From Peronospora farinosa (taxonomy: Eukaryota; Oomycota; Peronosporomycetes; Peronosporales; Peronosporaceae): a DNA stretch of 64,000 nucleotides. Shown here piece after piece: positions 54,110 to 64,000 of this stretch; the first letter of the stretch is position 1; each line of letters starts with the position of its first letter. The stretch is from NCBI GenBank assembly GCA_947646735.1, contig CANTFK010000362.1, positions 33,443 to 97,442 on the forward strand, read 5' to 3'. Below the pieces are notes generated by a model. It did not search any database, was not told where the DNA came from, and saw nothing but the letters and a program-made list of their open reading frames with translations. The position numbers were made by a program, and so were the translations under genes.

Positions 54110-55234
54110 CTACTGCGCTCCCGCATTTCCCGACCCATCTTGGGCAGGTGCTGAACCCGTGCGTCGTGCACGCTGGTTTTTCGCACCTCCCTTCGGGTTG
54201 GGAGACTTTTTGCTGGCTGCCTTAGCACCAGCAGCTACTTTGGCACAGCAGCGAGCCATCATATGGCCTCGATTGCCGCACTTGTAGCAGATCACATCTG
54301 CATTGCCTAACTCCATAGGAGTGGCATCAGACTTCTCGGACGACGGCCTGTAATATGCTGTTGCCGAGGCGCTGTTGTAGGATTGCTCCTCAACTAAGGC
54401 AATGTCAATTGCCTCTTCCATAGTCGCTGGCATCTTTCTAAAAAGGGCCTGACGCGATGGGCCGTGCCTAGTCCATTCATGAACGTGGCCACCTTGATAC
54501 GCTCTGGTATCGGTTCCCCATTATTGGACGCCGACAGCGAACAAATCTCCTGCACGAATTCTTGCAGAGAGCCTTTCGCCTGTCGTGCTCCAAAGAAGCG
54601 CGCCATAAGCAACACTTCGTTGTTTAGGCGGCTGATACATGACGCTAATCTTTGCCTTAAAGATCGCCCATGATGGAAATGCATCAGCATTACCCATCAG
54701 CGCAGAGTATGCCCACTCTGACGCTTTGCCACGCAAGTTGGACATGGCATACGACACAATTCTGGTGTCGTCTTCGATGAGCTGCGCCACTCCACATTGC
54801 TCCACTGCTAATAGCCAGTGAACAATCGTGTGAGGGCTAGTTCCATCGAACTTCGGAGGGTCCATCCGAATGGGCTCGGTTGAGCAGGCCGGGCAGAGAG
54901 CGTCTCAACAGCCCTGTTGAGCGCCTCGTTACGTGCCTGCTCAAGCCTAAGCTCATCCTGAATCTTAGTGATGGACTCAGCGGTGGCTTGGCTGTTTACC
55001 TCGGACGCGTTTCTACGCTGTCCGAGCACAAACGACTCAAATTGCTCCAACTCAGCAACATGTTGCTCAGGAGGACAATGCAAGATATTGACCAGGGCTT
55101 GTTCACCAAGTCCCTGAGACCATATGCTCTGCCAACTCCCTATGATGTTGGGAGAGGTGAGGGAAGTCACTCCAGTCCATGTTAAGGGCCATCTTAACCA
55201 CACGTGGGTGGGAAGGACTACTAGTGCTACCAAG
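54110..55234 (-). pseudogene. Gag of element D
   Basis: The order on the minus strand is: N-terminal helices with TSPNIIGSWQSIW and a coiled coil (LRLEQARNEALNRAVE) in 54808-55290; capsid (MDPPKFDGTSPHTIVHW, RIVSYAMSNLRGKASEWAYSA, FPSWAIFKAKISVMYQ) in 54521-54865; then FGARQAKGSLQEFVQEICSL (54394-54690) and KMPATMEEAIDIALVEEQ. Last comes a CCHC knuckle CYKCGNRGHMMARC at about 54270-54300. Frames overlap in different phases near 54860, 54620 and 54430, so gag is broken in at least three places. It keeps the empty sites for both insertions present in element B. Confidence 0.8.
55218..55232 (-). promoter_or_regulatory. Primer-binding site of element D
   Basis: Minus strand TGGTAGCACTAGTAG lies two bases from the 5' LTR. 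It corresponds to the site of element C with one or two differences. Confidence 0.6.
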
Positions 55235-55840
55235 TGTAGACGGGCACTTCTATGAAGTTGCCTCGTACTACGAGCACACACCTTATGCACAAGCGAGGAA
55301 GCGGTTATACCGTCTTACCTTCGCGTGCGAGGGTGGTTGGGAGGTTGGTCGACTTCTTAAGCAGTCGTACCACCAGTTGCCTCTCGCTTAAGCGAGAGCG
55401 CAACGAACTTCTTAACAAGAAGGCACCGACGTCACGCAGAAGCTTTTCAACTTCTCGTGCGTGGTGTGTCTGTTTAAGGAAATTCAAGACTGAGACATAT
55501 TTAATTAATTATAACTAAATATATGTTTAACTACTGATTGGCTATATATATATGTATATATATAGATCGGATACGCGACTCTTTAGAAGCGTATCCTGTC
55601 GCATGATTTTAAATCTAGATTTAAGATCGCAACTGACGTCCTTCTGAGACGTCGTGATGCCTAGCTTCAACTAGTGTCATCCCTTCTCATTTGAATCCAT
55701 CAATGTATATCACATTCACGAGGGTGGATCACATTTGTGTGTCGCACCCAAGTGACTGGTCAAAAGTAATCATGGATACTTTTAGACCAAACATTAAGTA
55801 TATTACTTAATGTTTACGTGTAACTAGGTACCCTGTTACA
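55235..55840 (-). repeat. 5' LTR of element D
   Basis: TG...CA ends; 606 bp; about 98 percent identical by eye to 47712-48320. Its outer edge (55840) abuts element G copy 2 sequence. Confidence 0.9.
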
Positions 55841-56850
55841 GATGTGAAGCGAAGCGGTGCTGTTGTTATCTTCGGTGTATGTTTAGCTAGTCCAATAAGC
55901 TTGCACTCTTCGTCACTTCCTAAGTCTTAAATATCATTGAGTATTCATTTTCTGTAAAATGTTTACTCAATTTGCGTGGGCTCCTCCTTTTGCTTTTTGA
56001 GATCAATACAAACGCTAGTAGTATGCGGTCGTTTCTTGTGATGGGAGCACCACTTATCTTCTTCGTACTTCGCCAGTTGATTTGTCCCTTTCTTCTTGTT
56101 GCTGGGATGGTAGGTGCTCTTGTGCTCACTCGATTTTGCGTCACGCGCGTGTTCCTTGTTGCGACTGCCTTGGTATCCACGGCCTTCTTGTGAAGATGGC
56201 CCCTTGTGTAATCTCTCTTGTCTATCAAGGCGCAAAAATAAAGTATCATCTCGTTGAGCGTATCAGGAAATACCTGCCGCTGCTAGCATATATTGCCGTG
56301 ATATCGGCATACCACGCTTAGATTAGAGACGCATTTTCACATCTGGCATCACTTCTGCGTTCTGAGGAAGTTAGCGAATAAACGAACGTTTTCACGAAAA
56401 CTCTGGGAGAACTGCAGCACAATTTCATCCCGTCGCTCTGTCATGTTCCATAATTTGCTGTCCAGATCTTCGCTGACATCTTTAGTACAGAGAGCAATCC
56501 ATCGGCGGTAAAGAAACGGTGCAAAGCCCAATTATTGGATCTTGCTTGGACCACCAGGAGGTTCACGTCGTATGCGAGGTACCCCTTAATCTGAGCTATA
56601 AGATGACGGCTCTTTTGCTCATCATTCTACCCTAGGCTTTGGAAGTCACAACTATACTTGAGATAGTCCCGCGGACTTCCCCCTATAAACTTGTTCATTT
56701 AAATTGCATGGTATCAGCCAAGATTCCGTATGGGTTGGTGAGATCACCAACGTATAAGAGACGTAGTCTTTCTCATCGTATCTGCCCATGATAAGATTGT
56801 TTTTCTTACGAGTTTTACTCTCTTTCGCTCAAATTTGAAATTTAAAAATG
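55841..56850 (-). mobile_element. Retroelement G, copy 2 (partial)
   Basis: The minus strand matches 5750-6770 closely: the WCSHHKKRPHTTSVC knuckle at about 55990-56040, the upstream gag segment (FSQSFRENVRLFANFL) at 56349-56531, and the AT-rich right end near 56835. The protease found in copy 1 is absent because element D borders at 55841. There are frame breaks in gag (56240-56340) similar to copy 1. Confidence 0.6.
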
Positions 56851-57266
56851 ACACAATCGTGGCTGGCAGAGGGGCAATCGGCTACGAGAGCTTGCTGGAG
56901 AGGCTTCTGGAGATGTAGATAAAAATGAGAATGAATTAATCAAACAACCATAAGTCCTATCGTGCTTAGCCTAGCTCGCTGTCATTACCTGTCAACTGTG
57001 GCATGTCAGATACTCTCCTCAACTGTTTCATGTCATAAACTGTCTGTCATACCAACTGGCATGTCAAGACACCCAAGTGCAATATTAAAATCTCAACCGT
57101 AATGTACTTTCGGTATGATGTTATAACTGTCGTGTAACTCCTTTACAGGCAGCATCAAAAAGCTGCACACAGGCAAAAGTAGCTCAAAAGCTGTTTGACA
57201 CATAAAGAGAAAACAACATTCGGTCTTTTATGCATATCAAAATCAATATTTCTGGTCCTCGCGCAC

Positions 57267-57374
57267 CATGTCCGTCGGAACGACGGGTACAGACTCTTGT
57301 GAAGCGCTGCGTTTAAATATGCCTATATATACTATTGGCGTAAACTTTGCACGCATGTCCGTTGGAACGACGGG
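57267..57374 (+). repeat. Pair of 21-bp direct repeats
   Basis: CATGTCCGTCGGAACGACGG at 57267 and CATGTCCGTTGGAACGACGG at 57354 differ by one base and start 87 bp apart. Each contains a small inverted repeat (CCGTCGGAACGACGG). Confidence 0.75.
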
Positions 57375-57389
57375 CGAACACCCTAGTAA

Positions 57390-57515
57390 TACAAAATTAG
57401 ATTAGGCGTAGGGCTGTATCCGATTAGCGGATACGGTGCCGTATTTTGTTATTGGGTGTCCCAATAACAAGCCAATGATAAATCGACGTCCCTTTGGGTG
57501 GTTTCCATACCTAAA
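57390..57515 (+). repeat. Diverged relic of the element C family LTR
   Basis: The stretch ACAAAATTAGATTAGGCGTAGGGCTGTATCCGATTAGCGG and what follows (TATTTTGTTATTGGGTGTCCCAATAACAAGCCAATGATAAAT) parallels 30640-30760 of the solo LTR with substitutions and a deletion. It ends near TGGTTTCCATACC. It lies about 100 bp upstream of the glycosyltransferase ATG. Confidence 0.6.
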
Positions 57516-57610
57516 CAATACAACTTGACGGCTGATATCCACGTGCAGTCAACCTTTTTTTCTATCATCTTGTCCTGTCAAATAGCTTTGGGTCACCAAG
57601 TAATAGTAAA

Positions 57611-59251
57611 ATGAAGCCTGTTTCCTTCCTCTATCTGCTATTCGGCATCCTAGTGGCTTTTTTACTTTGCACACTGGTCTTTGAGCTCTCACTACTTACG
57701 TCGGACACGTCAGTCGATGAGATTCCAAACTTCCAGCGCTTACTAAATGCGGCAGCTGCTCCTGGAGCCGGAGACACGGCCTCAGTCGCCGACATGCTTA
57801 CTTTTTATCCCGATGGGGTATATGACATTGACTGGAGTCAAAAGATCAATGAGAGCGACTTCTTGCATGAAGCGGCGCTCCATCGCGCATGTGTCAAGTA
57901 CCAAGAAAATATCATTTCGTATGAGGTTGGGAGGGCAGAGCAGGATGAAGCACAATATATAGTAAATGAGACTGATCCGCAATTGCTCGAAAAACTCAAG
58001 CAATGCCCTGATTTTGACGTGTATATACCCAGTAATAGACGAGGCTTTGGATACTGTGAAGACGCAGCGGCGTATACCAAGTGTACGTCACTCTAACACT
58101 GGAACTTGTACTTTTTTCTCTAAGATAACGACATTGATCCTTTTTTGAGTGACAATGTAGTTTTGAAGGCACGGATGTTGCCACGATGGGTTTTGAATTC
58201 CAAATTTCAAGACAACTCAAGGAAACGAACTGTCACGTATCATGAATTGTGCCCAAATACGCCTATGATCTTTTTCAATCACTATTGGGATGGAGTACCG
58301 GACGCTCTGGATTGGCCAACAGATAAACCTTTGTACTTGATGCCTAATATGGAAATGTTCGAGATCAGTAGCGAGCACTTTTGGCGAGCGGATGTGGTTT
58401 TGTGCAAGACGGCGCTATGTGCAAGGTATGTAAGGCTGTGGTTTAAACAGGAGGGCAATCCAAAAGGAACGCGGGTGCTGTACACACGCCACATTACGTC
58501 GAACTTGCCGCTGACGGTCAAGAACCAATTCACTGAGAGTGAATCACAAGTGAGATCTGAGAAGAATTTTTCGCATGTGTCGATCTTGCATACACCAGGC
58601 AATAGTGGCTGGAAAGGAACACGGCAAGTGCTGGAATGCTGGTTGTCGAGACCAGATCTGCCGCTACTCGAGCTGTACACAACCCATAAGTCGTTCCCTG
58701 GGAAGTATGCGAAAAGGATCGCTACGAGCAAGAACGTCATACTGCACAACGAACGGCTGGATCCTGCAGTCTTTGGGCGTCTCATTACTGATGCGACGTA
58801 CGTTATGTGTTCGAGTGTCATGGAGGGCTATGGTCACTACATTAACCAGGCGCGAGCTTCTCGCGCGTTAATCTTCACGACTGATGTTGCGCCTATGAAT
58901 GAGTTGATCACTTCACAGTCTGGTGTACTGATCAAGGCTAAAGAAAAATCGTATAAACGACAATTTTTAGGTGGCGAATCTTCGGCGACCCACGCACTGC
59001 GTGGTGTCCCTGGTTTTGTTGCTGACTTTAACGATACCGCAGTCTGCGATGCAGTGACGGACATGTTGAACAACACCACCATTGAAGAGCGTGAAATGCG
59101 AGCTAATAAGGCTTTGCAGCAGTACTATTTTGACGTGGTCTTCTTCGTGCAGAAAATGCAGGAGCTGCGCAAGTTTGCTCGTGCACAGAGCAATACGAGT
59201 TGGTTTCGTGCGCCGAGGGTCGAACATTTTGTCGATACCTTAGTGAAGTAA
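57611..59251 (+). CDS. Membrane-anchored glycosyltransferase, GT4-like
   Basis: Exons 57611-58082 and 58125-59251 are joined by a 42-nt GTACGT...TAAG intron and give 532 residues. Residues about 5-28 are a single hydrophobic segment (LYLLFGILVAFLLCTLVFEL) after a short N-terminus, which fits a type II signal anchor of Golgi or ER enzymes. The lumenal part contains FFNHYWDGVPD and a Rossmann-like C-terminal half. SSVMEGYGHYINQARASRAL then TTDVAPMNEL resemble the nucleotide-sugar binding region of GT4-type transferases (E-G-x-G-x7-E pattern, here with Asn-Gln instead of the second Glu). N-glycosylation sequons (NTS, NDT, NNT) are present. Acceptor and donor are unknown. The gene is intact and its start is the first ATG in an open context. 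Confidence 0.7.
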
Positions 59252-60260
59252 TTAGGATACTATAACTAGAATGCTGAGTCGTGAAGTGGAACGGCTAAGA
59301 CGTTACGCTTAGTGTTGAAATATTAAAGTAGATCCTGCTACATTTCGCCGCTGATGCCTGTACTGTTGCTGGCTTTGTACAACGTAGATATGCAAGCTAT
59401 TGCATCATATTTTCGTATTTCGTTTCAAAAAGAATTGATTTTCGTTCATGCGCTACTTTCAGCATCTCAAAGCTCCACATCATCACGCTAAGCGAACATG
59501 CTCTAGAAATCAAGTTTTTATTGAGCGTGAAGTCTCTTCGACCATTACTCGGACAGCGAAGTGGCTAAAGGCAAACCGCTTAACTTTATGTCAATACTAA
59601 TTTGATGGTCAACCTATCGCTGGCGCATCATTGATGTAAGACCCACTTTACTACGACAAAGTCTCGCTGAATGCCGAGAGCGACAACAAATTCAATACCA
59701 GATTTGCTTTTCTTGGTATCACGAACAACACCAGATTTTTCTCGGGTTTCCACGAAGGATACGTCTTCAAATCCGGTCGTGTTCGCTCGACAATGTCTGA
59801 AGGAGGAACATATTGGAGCTAACACCCTTTCAGCTCTATAAACATCCACGCGCAGGAACGAGTTTGTGGAAAGACAACAGATGATGCCTGGTTGCCTTAC
59901 GACAGCTTGTACAATCTTATATTCTTACCGTCACACCAGCGCAACTGAACTGCTATCGTATTGCTGTCCACTTGAGCATGATTTCAAACAGGTTAGCAGT
60001 GAAATCGGCTTTTTCTTAATATGGCTGAGTCGAAGAGAAAATTACATACATCCGAAGGAGTCATTATCACCATTGGCGCCCACTCGATAAACGACTTAAT
60101 GGTCTCGGATAGAATGGGTGTACTCGTGCTGACGAGATCTCCATGATATGAACACATTATCTAGTGGGGAAGTAAAAAAAGGGATGTAACGGGCTAAAAG
60201 CTACACGATTCGTTAAGTATCGAATACTAAACGGGCAGGCCTAAATGGGTACGAGGTACC
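59252..60260. other. Intergenic region
   Basis: No supported gene. Frames at 59628-59849 (minus, ending VALGIQRDFVVVKWVL) and 59866-60090 (plus) have no recognisable motif. A TGTAACGGGC at about 60185 recalls LTR starts seen elsewhere in the window, without further homology. Confidence 0.35.
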
Positions 60261-60270
60261 TTAGGCAGGG

Positions 60271-62675
60271 ATGACTACTTCCGATCCACTAAGTCGGGAG
60301 CTAGTCAAGGGGGCAAAGCGTACTTGTTATCATTCGGACACTCCACGTCTCACCTTTGTTTTGCCTGACCAGGTGGCTGCGGCGAGCTGGTATGCAAACT
60401 TAATTTCGTTTCGTGATACTCGCCTTCAACTATTGAGTCCAGCAACCATGGAGAGGATGACATCGCTACTTCATTGACATCCAGTACTACTTCACTCCGC
60501 AACATTCTGCAGTATCAAGTGAGAATTTTGGTTAATGGCGTGGCCGCGAGCACTGTTCAAGCTATCCTCTCGTCGAGTGTGTCATGCTCGGTGACGTAGG
60601 TGATTCGGGGGTGTCTGAATGGGACTGAGGTGTACGATTCCGAATTCTTTGTTGCTACTTTTAATATCGTTTCATGCCTCGAAGAGATAAGTCGGTACGA
60701 CTCCCGACACGACACTGTTTATCCATCATCACCGTCATTTCCAACGGATCCCCTGTTTTCTTGTTACTCGCCGCATCACTTATATTCAAAATTCGCGCCC
60801 AGAAGAGGCGGTTTCTTATTTGAACATCACCGCGGGTTCATCGGTACGCGCCATGTTGCGAAAGAGTCAGCGTCTTGACTTTTCAGCACCTCGACGTGAA
60901 CAGGCGCCTGCAGCATGTAGCCGGACTGGCAGATAAATTACAGGCAACTACGGCCAATCTGAATGATAAAGCTTGCAAGGTACCAATGTTAACCAAGATC
61001 TCCCAGCCTTTTTCGAGAGACTGTCCATCCTACGACTGTCAGGTGTTTTGACCCAAACGCGAACAAAAAAAGCGGGCCTCGCGTCCCAACGCGGCTTTAT
61101 CTACTCTAGCGGCGACTTCTAATGCTACACCACTACGACGTTCACGGTCAAAACCAGCCGAGGGGACCAGCAAGTCGCCGACTCAGGGGTCAGCGACTTT
61201 CGCCAAGCAGAGCACGACGAACTCGGTTAAAGTTTCTACGAAACCGCTTTCAATGACTAAGGCAACATTGCCCACGAAAGGAAGAGCACCCGCGGTCACA
61301 CCTTCCGTGACATCAGCTGCTGCTGCCAAGGCTGATAAGTAGCGTGCACAGGTGGTTGCTGAACTGGACTACCTGATCGGAGGTGATCGTAAGGCATCCA
61401 CGGTATATCAAGCAACGGACACGATTGCAGTTCCCGCTACGTCTGCAAATTCATCCAAGGTTACGACTTTAGTCGTGACTCAATCTCAAATGGCAGACGC
61501 ACAATGTACAGTCAAACTACTGACTTCAATCGCTGCAAAGAAGAAGTTCAATGCCAAAAATAAGAAAGTTTGCTATCTGGAGGCTCACGCTCACGCGTTG
61601 GTATTGCTATTGATCGAGAATCTACAGGCCTCGACTTTAATACTGTTCTCGACGATGCGAATGGAGACTTGCCTACGTTGGAGTACGAATATTGCACCGC
61701 TGGTGCAGATGCGAACAGAGCGGAGACAGCAGCAGAAACTGTCACGAATAAACTACAAAAATCGAAGCGCCGCTTGGCAAAATTTATACCGAAAGAAACG
61801 GCCAAGATCGAGGTTGCGATTTAGTGCGTTGTCACACTGCCGAGCAAAATGCCTGCTGCGACGGCAGAGAAGGGGTCGCTCGACAATTCAGCGAATGTTG
61901 TCGTCTTAGGTTCGCCGCAAACGGGGAATGCCAGGTGTGACAACCAAGGCAGTACCGGGTGAGGTATCGCCTGGGGCTGGATCACCTGATCCGGCTCCAT
62001 CAAAAAATTTGCCGACATGCCCCAGGACCCGGACACCATGGAATCCCATGATATCTATATAAGTATGGCGGAAACACATTTACATTTGGAAATACCATGC
62101 GCATGAATGATCTTGGTGGAGGGGCCGTAACGCCCCCCCCCCCATGCGCCACCAGTATTCCTATACCAGCGAAGCTAGCTCAAGATATTGAAGACGAGCT
62201 TAAACCCTCCTCAGGAACCATAGCTGTCCCAGACATGGGAGCGTATCATCTGTTGACACGACCCATTGGCTCTGATGAGGTATCGAGTACACAGGTAGAA
62301 TTTAGAATCCCCGATGGATCTAATTCGCACTCAAGGTACTCACGGTCAGACGCTAAGCGCAACAAGAGTGCGCAAGGTGCCTGGCACCGCATCGGCTGCT
62401 GTAGCGGCCGCCGCAGTGCCGGAGGGCAAAAACCCGTTTCGGCGATCACTGCTGTGATTCGTAGATGGTTTTCCCAGCGCAAAGTGGTGACCGCGGTATA
62501 TGATACACTGCCAGTTGGTTCAAAGGGCCAATCCGCATGGATTAAAGCGTGTGCGTTAAGATTGGCGGCACTTGTCAATGAATTGCCGCACTTCATTGCT
62601 TACCTCGCCTTGATGCCGAGGGGACCCCTTCAAGCTTTGGACATTCTATTAACATCGATTCTCAACTGTCTGTAA
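60271..62675 (+). pseudogene. Decayed ORF1-like region, probably of a LINE
   Basis: Plus-strand frames at 60271-60477, 60600-60878, 61352-61909 and 62097-62675, with an open Ser/Thr/Lys-rich stretch at about 61080-61340, lie upstream of a LINE-type endonuclease on the same strand. They contain low-complexity basic sequence (KSPTQGSATFAKQSTT; KKKFNAKNKKV) and a helical domain at 62400-62670. No RRM or CCHC knuckle was seen, so the ORF1 assignment rests on position. Frame breaks occur near 60480, 61340 and 61910. Confidence 0.35.
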
Positions 62676-63442
62676 TACGCCAATGTACCACACACACCGA
62701 TGAGAAGTTTCTGGAGCTGTGTACGGGTTGAGCTGCAACGGAGACGGTCAATCTGACCAAATTCGATGGAAGATGACCAACAACATAAAGCGCTGAGAAA
62801 TAGTTAGCAAACTACAGCCGGAGTTGCTATGCGCCACTGTCGTGAAACCGCTTACGGACTTGGATAAATGGGGCGTCTTCAGTGTCTTTTGTGTATTGCT
62901 ACCTCAGCTTGCACCTGTCGGTGGTGATTCCACATATCAAAGCTGTAGTATATTAACTCTCCAAATAGGTGCGCGCGGAAGTCTTCAGCATTAAATGCAA
63001 ACCTGACAGCTGGCAGCCGGCGAGTTACCTTATTGCCCGTGATGGTCAACTGCTGGCCTTCAGTACTGAGGGCACATTTGCTGCGCAAGGCGCTGATTTG
63101 TCAGGAGGGGAACTTATCCCAGTCCCTCTTTTCCATATTCTGTAGGGCGACTTGGGTCGCTAGACAGGGTTGAGTCTTCTTCTGTTCATCTTCCAAGGGA
63201 AGATACACTCCGACGTCGTCGTCGGGGCATGTTAAAGACTTCTCAAAGGCCACGCGAAAACATCATCAGTCTGCACTCGCAAAACGTCGCGGAGCATCCG
63301 GAACGCTGTGAAGAATGGTTTGGCCACTTTAGGCAGCGCAAATCACGAGGAGCTATCGCCTTGGTCCTATCATAAGAAACGCGGGTCTCTGTTGGTGAAG
63401 CAGCAAATCTGAACAAGTTGCACAACATCACATGGGGCTTCG
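62676..63442. other. Region between ORF1-like and ORF2 fragments
   Basis: No frame of note. A minus frame (63243-63773) overlaps the endonuclease on the other strand and looks like a shadow. A plus reading near 62960-63080 (RCARKSSALNANLTAGSRR) may continue the ORF1-like part. Confidence 0.3.
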
Positions 63443-64000
63443 TGGACAATCCCGGACGCACTCGATGAACCGAGTCCGAAGCAGCGCGTGGAGGGGCTGC
63501 GATGTTACTGAATCTGTACTTGTCGATTACTGAAATGGAACCGTGGCATGAGACACAATGGACACCGCACTGGATAGATGTTCGAACTACTATTCGACCG
63601 TTTTTGTTGTCAACGTATATGCCCCGAGTGGTAAGACTGAACAGGAGGCGTTTTTCGAGATACTTCGACATCACTTGCTGGGACACGACGGACCCTTGTT
63701 CGTGAGCGGGGATTTCAACTGCGCATTGATGCCTCGACTTGACCGATATTTTGTCTCGCCGCCCGGCAGACATGATTTAGGCGCTGAGACGGCTTTTAGG
63801 TCGGCGAAGTTTTTCGATGTTCTCTATGATGACATGGAGCGAGCGGAAGTAGAGAGGTCCATATCAGCCTTTCATGCGGTGGCGCACACATATTGCTACA
63901 CTTTGCCTGGCGATAGGTCAGTCAGCTCTCGACTTGATCGTTGGTACGTAAATGCTCTTCATGATGATAAGATCGAGACGTCGATCTGCTTATCCCTGGC
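63443..64000 (+). pseudogene. LINE ORF2 apurinic-endonuclease domain, partial
   Basis: The plus strand encodes an endonuclease/exonuclease/phosphatase fold. From about 63480 it reads ARGGAAMLLNLYLSITEMEPWHETQWTPHW. After a one-base phase change near 63580 come VFVVNVYAPSGKTEQEAFFE and PLFVSGDFNCALMPRLDR, with the GDFN-type catalytic motif. It continues to the window end with SAFHAVAHTYCYT and a SSRLDRWYV segment where SRLDR corresponds to the S-R-I-D motif. APE endonucleases of non-LTR elements nick target DNA for target-primed reverse transcription. The RT would lie beyond 64000. A stop at about 63460 also breaks the N-terminus. Confidence 0.75.

Larger units (their letters stand above)
47712..55840 (-). 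mobile_element. Element D, full-length Ty3/gypsy, sister of element B
   Basis: Two near-identical LTRs of 606-609 bp enclose 6.9 kb. On the minus strand the order is PBS, gag with CCHC knuckle, protease, linker, RT, RNase H, integrase and GPF/Y tail. No chromodomain is seen. A plus-strand open region (48427-50025) sits between integrase and the 3' LTR. Flanks are GTTTT on the left and GATGT on the right, so no target duplication; the right flank lies inside element G copy 2. In-frame stops and frameshifts scatter through gag-pol in spite of the young LTRs. Confidence 0.9.
56851..57610. other. Upstream region of the glycosyltransferase gene with repeats
   Basis: No gene seen. It holds a pair of 21-bp direct repeats (57267-57287 and 57354-57374) and an LTR relic (57390-57515), both listed separately. 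Confidence 0.5.

Noticed and set aside
57611..57700. Secreted RXLR-type effector signal at the glycosyltransferase start
   Set aside because: The hydrophobic segment is followed by an enzyme domain and no RXLR or LFLAK motif; a signal anchor fits better. No RXLR or Crinkler candidate was found elsewhere.
63243..63773. Minus ORF of 176 codons
   Set aside because: It overlaps the APE endonuclease, whose catalytic motifs lie on the plus strand.
1..64000. CRISPR arrays, bacterial operons, tRNA or rRNA genes
   Set aside because: No spaced identical repeats of CRISPR type and no rRNA-like blocks were noticed. tRNA genes were not excluded rigorously, which a covariance-model scan would do.

Overview
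The window is eukaryotic nuclear DNA, most likely from an oomycete of the Phytophthora / downy mildew group. The reasons are: compact genes with short GT-AG introns (42-93 nt, often starting GTACGT or GTAAGT), host proteins of stramenopile type, and dense Ty3/gypsy elements of the kind common in those genomes. The species assignment is inference.

Layout. 1-3.4 kb: one Gln-rich coiled-coil ORF and sequence without recognisable genes. 3.4-31.8 kb: a nested graveyard of LTR retrotransposons. Element E (plus) has an LTR at 4.1-5.0 kb, a gag interrupted at 5.4-6.8 kb by element G (minus), then protease, a deleted RT/INT region and a chromodomain up to 9.2 kb. An inverted relative of the E LTR and gag (F) follows at 9.3-10.6 kb. 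Element A (minus, chromovirus) runs from about 18.9 down to about 11 kb, with a solo LTR (family H) inserted between its RT and RNase H. Element B (minus, INT to 5' LTR, 18.9-31.8 kb) is joined abruptly to A. Its gag is split twice, by the full-length chromovirus C (22,400-30,027, two LTRs) and by a solo C-type LTR (30,603-30,910, perfect 5-bp duplication). 32-34 kb: a 52-base poly-G tract and an LTR-like block with 48-bp tandem repeats.

34-47 kb is a host gene island: a Tudor-like/PWWP protein (minus), an AAAP-type amino-acid transporter (plus), a large TRF4/TENT4-like nucleotidyltransferase gene (plus) and a small DAM1-like protein with a predicted winged-helix tail (minus). 47.7-55.8 kb is element D, a full-length sister of B with near-identical LTRs. 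It abuts a second copy of G (to about 56.9 kb). 57.6-59.3 kb is a membrane-anchored glycosyltransferase with one 42-nt intron. 60.2-64 kb looks like a decayed LINE: low-complexity ORF1-like fragments and an APE-type endonuclease running off the window end.

Main observation. Elements A, C and D each carry a long reading frame on the strand opposite to gag-pol, lying between the 3' end of pol and the 3' LTR. In C it spans 465 codons with one stop, although the sense pol has at least six lesions, and it overlaps the chromodomain ORF for about 1 kb. In C and D it starts 103-107 bp from the 3' LTR, just after a shared CTGCTCAGT motif, with a TATA box in D. The products are basic and coiled-coil, with an NLS-like KSKKRKV in A and RS-rich in C. 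A trace persists in E inside an inverted block. This looks like an antisense accessory gene of oomycete Ty3 elements. It is the best candidate here for an undescribed system.
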